64,000 bases of DNA from Cannabis sativa (taxonomy: Eukaryota; Streptophyta; Magnoliopsida; Rosales; Cannabaceae), in assembly GCF_029168945.1 (NCBI RefSeq), contig NC_083602.1:64562600-64626599 (forward strand), written 5' to 3'. A program made the translations under genes and the position numbers. The notes below the pieces were generated by a model. It was given only the letters and a program-made list of their open reading frames with translations, ran no database searches and was not told the DNA's origin. Positions 58,315 to 64,000 of the stretch are shown here, in pieces; the first letter of the stretch is position 1, and each line of letters starts with the position of its first letter.

Positions 58315-58322
58315 GTGAATAA

Positions 58323-58850
58323 GATATTAAAAGTCACACTCAAAAAAGCTCTTGGCTTGCAAAATTAATTGACCTAAAGAATAACCACGAGTACTCAAGG
58401 CTTATAGAACTACTTCTTGGACCACCATAAGACACTCTCCGTTCTCAACAGTATATAGATGTGAAGCAATGATCTTTGTAGAAAACACCATTCCCTCCAA
58501 TAGAAGAACCGACCACAATTCAGTCACCAACCAGTCGTTGTTGCAAGAATCGCTGGATCTCATAGAAGAGCTCTAGGAGGAGGCAAAAATTTGACTGGCT
58601 ACGCACCTGAGGAAAGTGGAAAAACACTTTCATTATAAAGTGAAAAACAAAAAATTCTCCATAGGAGACGTGGTCTTAAGAAGGGTCTTTCCAGCTTCAC
58701 AAGATCCCTTGAGTGAGGGTGTTGGGCCCAAATTTGGAAGGACCTTATGAGATTGAAGATGAAATTGGCTCTGGCACCTACAAACATAAACGAATTGATG
58801 GTTCCTTAATTCTAAGAGCATGGAATGTTGAACATTTTTGCAAATACTAA
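58323..58850 (+). pseudogene. Tat gypsy integrase, C-terminal half
   Basis: After the LINE the integrase resumes with a KVTLKKALGLQN-like helix. Later it has LRKVEKHFHYKVKNKKF, VVLRRVFPAS and LSEGVGPKFG. A final LRAWNVEHFCKY segment is the standard end of pol in this lineage. Stops interrupt it. Confidence 0.78.
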
Positions 58851-59300
58851 CAATAATTAGAAGTTCAATATTTAATTTAATCTTTAAATTTTCAATTAAA
58901 GAGAACTTAGTTTAAATTAATACCCTTTATGTAATACACTATTCTTTTATATTCATGCAAAGTAAAAAATGTAATAAAATATTTAGTCACTTAAGGGGTA
59001 GTAGGGTATAAACATAATAACTCATAAAAATATATATTGCTCAAAAAATAAAAGAGGCTAGAATATAAATGAATGCCAAGAAAAGAGTATATATATAATA
59101 AAAAAAAAACGAGAGCCTTGGGGATAGGCCAATAAAGTGTCTACCCTAATGTAAAAGAAAGCCTCAAGGATAGGCTAAATAAATGTCTTCCAAAAATAAA
59201 TAAAAATTAATTAAGTATAGATAAATGGCAGACCAGTCGGCTATGGGAGGAAGATGAGGACCCAAGGTCTCCACGAGCTTGGCCTCCAACTTCTTGTTCT
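58851..59300. other. AT-rich spacer between pol and the antisense ORF
   Basis: No coding signal. Two nearby phrases (GAGCCTTGGGGATAGGCCAA at 59112 and AGCCTCAAGGATAGGCTAA at 59161) form a short direct repeat. Confidence 0.5.
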
Positions 59301-59301
59301 A

Positions 59302-62029
59302 CTATAGAAAATGAGCCAAAATAGCCTCAGAATTAGGTAGAAAGTTGAATTTAAGCTCATAATTGTTGGACCTGCAGGTCATGAAGACGCCGTGCTTAAA
59401 GCGCCTTACGCAATTTTCACACGTGACCAGAGCCAGGAGAGCTTGCTTGGCAGCTTTGGTAGCCTTCAAATTAGTCTTCTTTTGAAAGTCACGAAGCTCA
59501 TTGAGCTCCACAGACACGCTGGCTACAGTCTTGAGATCCTTCTGGTGGAGTTCCTCAAGTTTCTTTACCTTGTCCTAAAGCTCCTAGATCTCCTCCTAAG
59601 CTATCTTCAAGGACTCTCCGGCCACCCGTTGGTCCTGCTACTACAAAGCCTTCACCACCAGGACCTCATCCTTGAGAGCTTCAGCGCGCTTGTCCACATC
59701 CTTGAGCTTCCTTAGAGCCTCATCGATGCCACCATATTCAGCTAATGCAAACCCTTGATCAATCAAGGTCTTGGATAGGCGACCAACTTCAACAGTAATC
59801 TGGCCAATTTCACGCGTTAAGATTATCAAAAAAGTGTTAGTGTAGGAATAAATTAAACAAGCATGATTAGGGACTTACCGAGGTCAAAGCCATGCTCACA
59901 TCCTAAACCTGGTAAATTAGGTTAAAGGAGGCACAAATGATGAACCTCTTGGTTGGAAGCTAAACCAATTCAGAAGCAAAATGACCCATCATCACAGAAG
60001 CGAAGGGAACCAAGATAAACCTGAGGAAGCTTGAAAATCAATCTTTCATTGCATCCATGCTAAGGTCATGAATTGCACCGCTATAATCCACCTAGAACAG
60101 ACCATCTTGGTTCTCCATCAACCACTTCTGCAAAACCTTCAACTTGGCATTCCCTTTGGTTTTTTTCATTTACAACATAGTTATGCTTAGCAATCCTAAG
60201 CTGTTGATGAGACATATCCAGATGAATAGGAGTTAGGGGAATGGATGGTACACCTGGGAAAGTATGAGCTTTAGGAGGGATTCCCGACTCCCTAGTACTA
60301 TGGGAAGGAGTTTTGGCTGTCTTAAGTTTCTTTGAAGATGCAGAGTCTCCAGCCTTATTCTTCCTCTTTCGCTCCAGTGGGGGTAACTCATCCACAACAT
60401 CTACACATACAACCTTTCGGTCTGAAGCTCTAGAAGTCACTATGACCCTTGAAAAATTAGCGGGAGGGATGGCGTTACCTTCTGTGGGACTCAGAGTATC
60501 CATAGAGGCAAATATGGCATCCATTGGTCTAGCTACAAAAAGAAATGAAATAAATGTAAGGAATATTTACAAAAGGATCATAAAGATAAGACATGCAAAA
60601 AAACTAATCCTACCCAGGTGGCCTAATTCTTTCCTAGCAAACTCATAAATAATGTTGTTGGTATCATTGTCTCCTAAGAAACTATCCAAAGGAAGAAACC
60701 AGCTTGAGGTGAGATAAAATGAGTGGTCAAGAGGTATCAGTACTAGAGGACCAGATCCCATTTGGGACATACCTAAAAGATGTCCAATGTTGGAGAAGTA
60801 CCACTCTTTTTCCCTATAACCCCACCGGGAATGGAGAATTTACAACCTAAGTAATCTTCTATCAAAGGCAACTGGCCTAGAATGAGCATAACGTTTGGCA
60901 GAAGGAACATAATGAAAAAATAGAGGAGACTTGCGGACACCAAAGGTACTGGCTCCACGAGCGACGAAATTGGGAACTAGGAAAGGAAATGAAGGTCTGG
61001 GAACCACCAACTTCTTCTTCGCCTTCTTCTGTGTCTTTCGATCTACTACACTCTAGGTGTGAGCAAAAAGGTCCTCCTACTCTTTTCTCCTCCAATAAGC
61101 TTGATATTTATTTTTTAGCCTCTTGGATATACTCTGCCTGGAGCTTCCTCTCGGCCTCCTTATTCCATGCATTCAGACATGTTACCTTTGACAAGTTAGT
61201 GTCATTGAAAAATTCATGGCCTTGAATGATTCCGATTCTCTGGCAGTTAGTGGTTGTAACTACATCTCCCACGTTGAGCCTTTCCTTGGTAAGAGTCGCA
61301 ATAACAGCAGCGTAGCTCAAGAAGAGTTTTGTGGGAGTTGTCCAGAGTAATGGGGGGATTTTAGTCCACTCTGTTAAGAGATCTGGATGCTCAAATACTT
61401 CAAAATTAAAAGAGAAGAAGAACCGATGGAGACAGTCTTTGACGTTGTTCTGAGAGTTGAACAAGACAGCTGTCTTATTGCCCAGATGAGCTTGGAGGGA
61501 GTAAAAACCACCCTTCCATCTATTTCCCATCTTTGGGGCAAAAAAGAGTTCATAAAAAAATAATATTGAAGCAGGGCTGGGAGTAGGTCAGCCCCATAAA
61601 GCATAAAAAATGAATAAGCTTGACAATTGGCGGTATCCTTATGGTATCAACTCATACGGAGCTAGTCCTACAAAAACTAAGAAATTAACAAGGTAATCTT
61701 GATATGAGAGCATTTCCCAAGAAATGAGATGTGTTTCGCTCCATGCCCTGAACCCTCCATAGTTGTGGTTAGGGGTTTTTTTTTCTTAGTCCAAGTAGTG
61801 GAAAATACCTTGCTCTTGGGGTCTAATTCCATTCTCATCCACAATGGTCCCTAAATGATGGACACACCCCATGGATGAGTGTAACTCCTCAGCTTCCCAG
61901 CTAGTAGCTTTGTGTACATAAGGTGTGACCGGAACTAGACCCTATATCACCACATCTAGTGGCACCACTTGGTGCTGTGATACCGCATCTTGAGTAAAAA
62001 TTTGGGTAGGGGCTTCAGGGTTTGACATC
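59302..62029 (-). pseudogene. antisense ORF of the Tat element (putative gypsy-type transposase-like)
   Basis: A minus-strand frame starts MSNPEAPTQIFTQDAVSQ at 62029. Broken but consecutive parts follow: GRVVFTPSK and FYSLQAHLGNKTAVLF (61374-61604), RFFFSFNFEVFEHPDLLTEW (61290-61460), a region rich in Lys/Pro/Ser (60081-60524), and a coiled-coil-like end (DEALRKLKDVDKRAEALKDE, 59641-59829; 59302-59517). The layout suits the extra protein encoded antisense, downstream of pol, in several Tat-lineage elements. Its function is unknown. It might have introns, since some gaps lack an obvious single frameshift. Confidence 0.55.
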
Positions 62030-63530
62030 TTGGTTTAGGAGTGAAGTTCTAGAATTTCTTTGTCAAAAGTGTTGAAGTCGTGTTTGTGGAGATCCTTCAA
62101 AATGTCACTCATATGAAAAGGCAACAATTAACTCAACAGTTAGCCCTCACATTAAACCCAAAATAAAAAAGGGAATGGGGGTCCCCTAACTACTGAGAAG
62201 AGAACCCCTCTGGATGCAAGCAAACCCAGAAATGAAAATTTTATGTGGTATGCATTGGGTGCAAACTACACCATGAATAAAAAATGGTGCAGAGGAAAGA
62301 AAAGATAAAGGGAAAATCCCACTAGCCCTAACACGAGAATATCTTGCCACAAGAGGAAAAATAAAGGCTAAACTAGAAAAATGGCACAAAATCTCAGACG
62401 TAGTACCCATTAACACATTTGTACAAGAAAATTTTAAATTAAAATTACAAAGATAAACTAGAGAGAAGTTAGTATGGTTAGTAACTTACCAATAGCAAAA
62501 GACTGAATAAGAACGGTCGCTGGTACAAAATGCTGGTAGTTTCAAGCTTGACAATGGTGGAGGAAAAGCAAAAGGAAATTTGGGCTCCTTGGAATTTTGG
62601 TTAGATTGAAGCATCTAAAAAACATGAAAGGTAAAAACCTCAAAGAAAAAAAGTGAGGGATTTTTATACACCAGGGAGGATAACATCATCGTTAGTCATT
62701 CAATGATCCTAACCTTATGATTAAAAGCTTCATGATCTGACGGTTTGGGTGGTAACAGGCCTATGGAAAAATTCTGAAAGGACAGTTGCACTAATCAGAG
62801 TGTTTTTCTAACGCCATATTGTTAATGGAGTCATATTTGATTTAAAAACTGAATTGTTTTTCATCAAAATTAAAGGAAATTAATGAGCAGTGTATAAAAC
62901 AGTCATGCACAACGTGACGTTATTGTTCCAGGAGGCACATCGCAAGTCCATCTTGCCAGATCGCATGAAAGGACTTGGGGGATAAATTTTTCCTAAGAAT
63001 TATCCCAAAACACATGGCAGCTCAGGAGGAAGCCAGATGGTAGTAAACCCACGCTACAGGACACCACGCCTTAATTACTCCCAAAGCCTATTATTTCACA
63101 AGAATAACGAGATTAGTCACCTCCAAAAGGATCCAATTGTTTCTCGAGCAATCCTCGTCCCTTTCGCACTACGAGTGTAGTATAGGCGGAGCATAGAATG
63201 AGAGGACTAACAAAATATGATGTGATATTCAAGGATTATGACGTTGTACATGCATTAAATGCATCATGGGTAAGACTGACAAATACTTTACTCTGACAAA
63301 CGTGTTTAAGAGTTTAAACCAATTATTCCCTGATTTCACCAGCCCCAATACATCAATCGATAACTGTATACATGAGTCGTCAAGTCATAAATAAGAAAAA
63401 AATTAATCCCATCAAACTCCTATAGACGGTCTAAATCCCCATTGTAAGATAAGTCGTTATGTCTTACATCAAATTTGAGAAATTATGCTAAGCATGGTGT
63501 AATTATACACGACAATAGTAGTCTTTTATC
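62030..63530. other. 3' region of the Tat element, probably including LTR sequence
   Basis: No ORF of note. A purine-rich GGACTTGGGGGATA near 62970 could be a polypurine tract, which would put the 3' LTR start just right of it, but no second LTR copy exists in the window to compare with. Confidence 0.35.
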
Positions 63531-64000
63531 TGTTAGACTTTTTATTTGGGCTTACATTAACTTTTATTGGTTTTAATAAAACTTGGGTTGATTGGATAGT
63601 TCTTTGTTGTGTTAGCCCATATTGTTGGTGATCACTTGTTAATGGGCTTAGCATCTGTGTGTAAAGTCTAGGTGAAGCAGAAGTGTGGGGTTTTCTAGTT
63701 GACTGAAGCCTTTGATGAGCAGTCCCAGTCCAACTAGGGTTATGTAGCTAAGTCCCCTCCCTAACTCTATAAATACATATTGTCTCATCACAATTGTATA
63801 CCTTTTGATAATCAGATAAATAAACTACTTCTGATTTAGAGATCTAGGGAGGAAGACTTAGTTGATAGTATTACACTATCAAATTGAAGTAATTGCTATG
63901 GATCAAATTGAAGTAATTACTATGGATCAATCAGGTACGCATACCTAATTATTATATATTATTATTGTGTTCTATGTTATATATAAATTGATCTTGGGGT
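63531..64000 (+). repeat. LTR-like sequence running off the window
   Basis: It may start at TGTTAGACTTTT (63531). A TATA box TATAAATA lies at 63778-63785, with a leader-like region after it. A 24-bp tandem duplication (AATTGAAGTAATTGCTATGG and the next few bases) occupies 63881-63928. The end is outside the window, so it remains a guess. Confidence 0.4.

Overview
This is plant nuclear DNA. It is AT-rich and intron-bearing, and it is crowded with Ty1/copia, Ty3/gypsy, LINE and hAT-type transposable elements of plant lineages. It looks like a eudicot; the LTR families suggest Rosales to me, possibly Cannabaceae, but that guess cannot be tested here. I see no tRNA, rRNA or CRISPR feature.

Only one stretch, about 17.0-20.6 kb, looks like ordinary gene space. 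It holds a complete intronless class I small heat-shock protein gene (+ strand, 17269-17745). A DHHC-type S-acyltransferase gene lies tail-to-tail with it on the - strand, and I could model it as 11 exons (18096-20531, 329 codons). A possible non-coding first exon of another gene, running leftwards out of the window, lies at 254-415 (-).

Everything else is layered transposon sequence. From left to right: a decayed copia LTR fragment (757-2160, -). Remains of an unclassified retroelement follow, with a TTGAC-rich segment ending in a TATA box (to about 8870) and a gypsy solo LTR inserted in it (4421-6927, TSD ATGAA). Next is a nearly intact but disabled LINE (9483-15777, -). After the gene island come a hAT-type MITE (20737-21248, 8-bp TSD), a small non-autonomous LTR element carrying one ORF (22573-24726), two MITE-like inverted-repeat elements and a GGGCCCGAT minisatellite. 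Then come a badly decayed LINE (28.6-31.4 kb, -), a gypsy-type transposase-like fragment, a copia solo LTR (32026-33919, -, TSD GATCC) and a gag-only copia element (33983-53128, TSD AGAAC). That copia element's 3' LTR is split by a 9.0-kb chromovirus-like gypsy element (43093-52101, -, TSD GCATA). From 54.7 kb there is a decayed Tat-lineage gypsy pol with two RNase H domains, a 5'-truncated LINE inserted in its integrase (56546-58314), a downstream antisense ORF (59.3-62.0 kb), and a last LTR-like sequence running off the end.

The two most informative observations are these. First, the inner gypsy element must be younger than the copia LTR it interrupts, yet its own LTR pair differs much more. 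Most differences are small changes at CAG/CTG/CCG sites, which points to sequence error at methylated CHG sites rather than age. Second, the gag-only copia element has a compact GC-rich block of perfect palindromes and one long hairpin in an otherwise very AT-rich leader, flanked by a plausible donor and acceptor for a leader intron.
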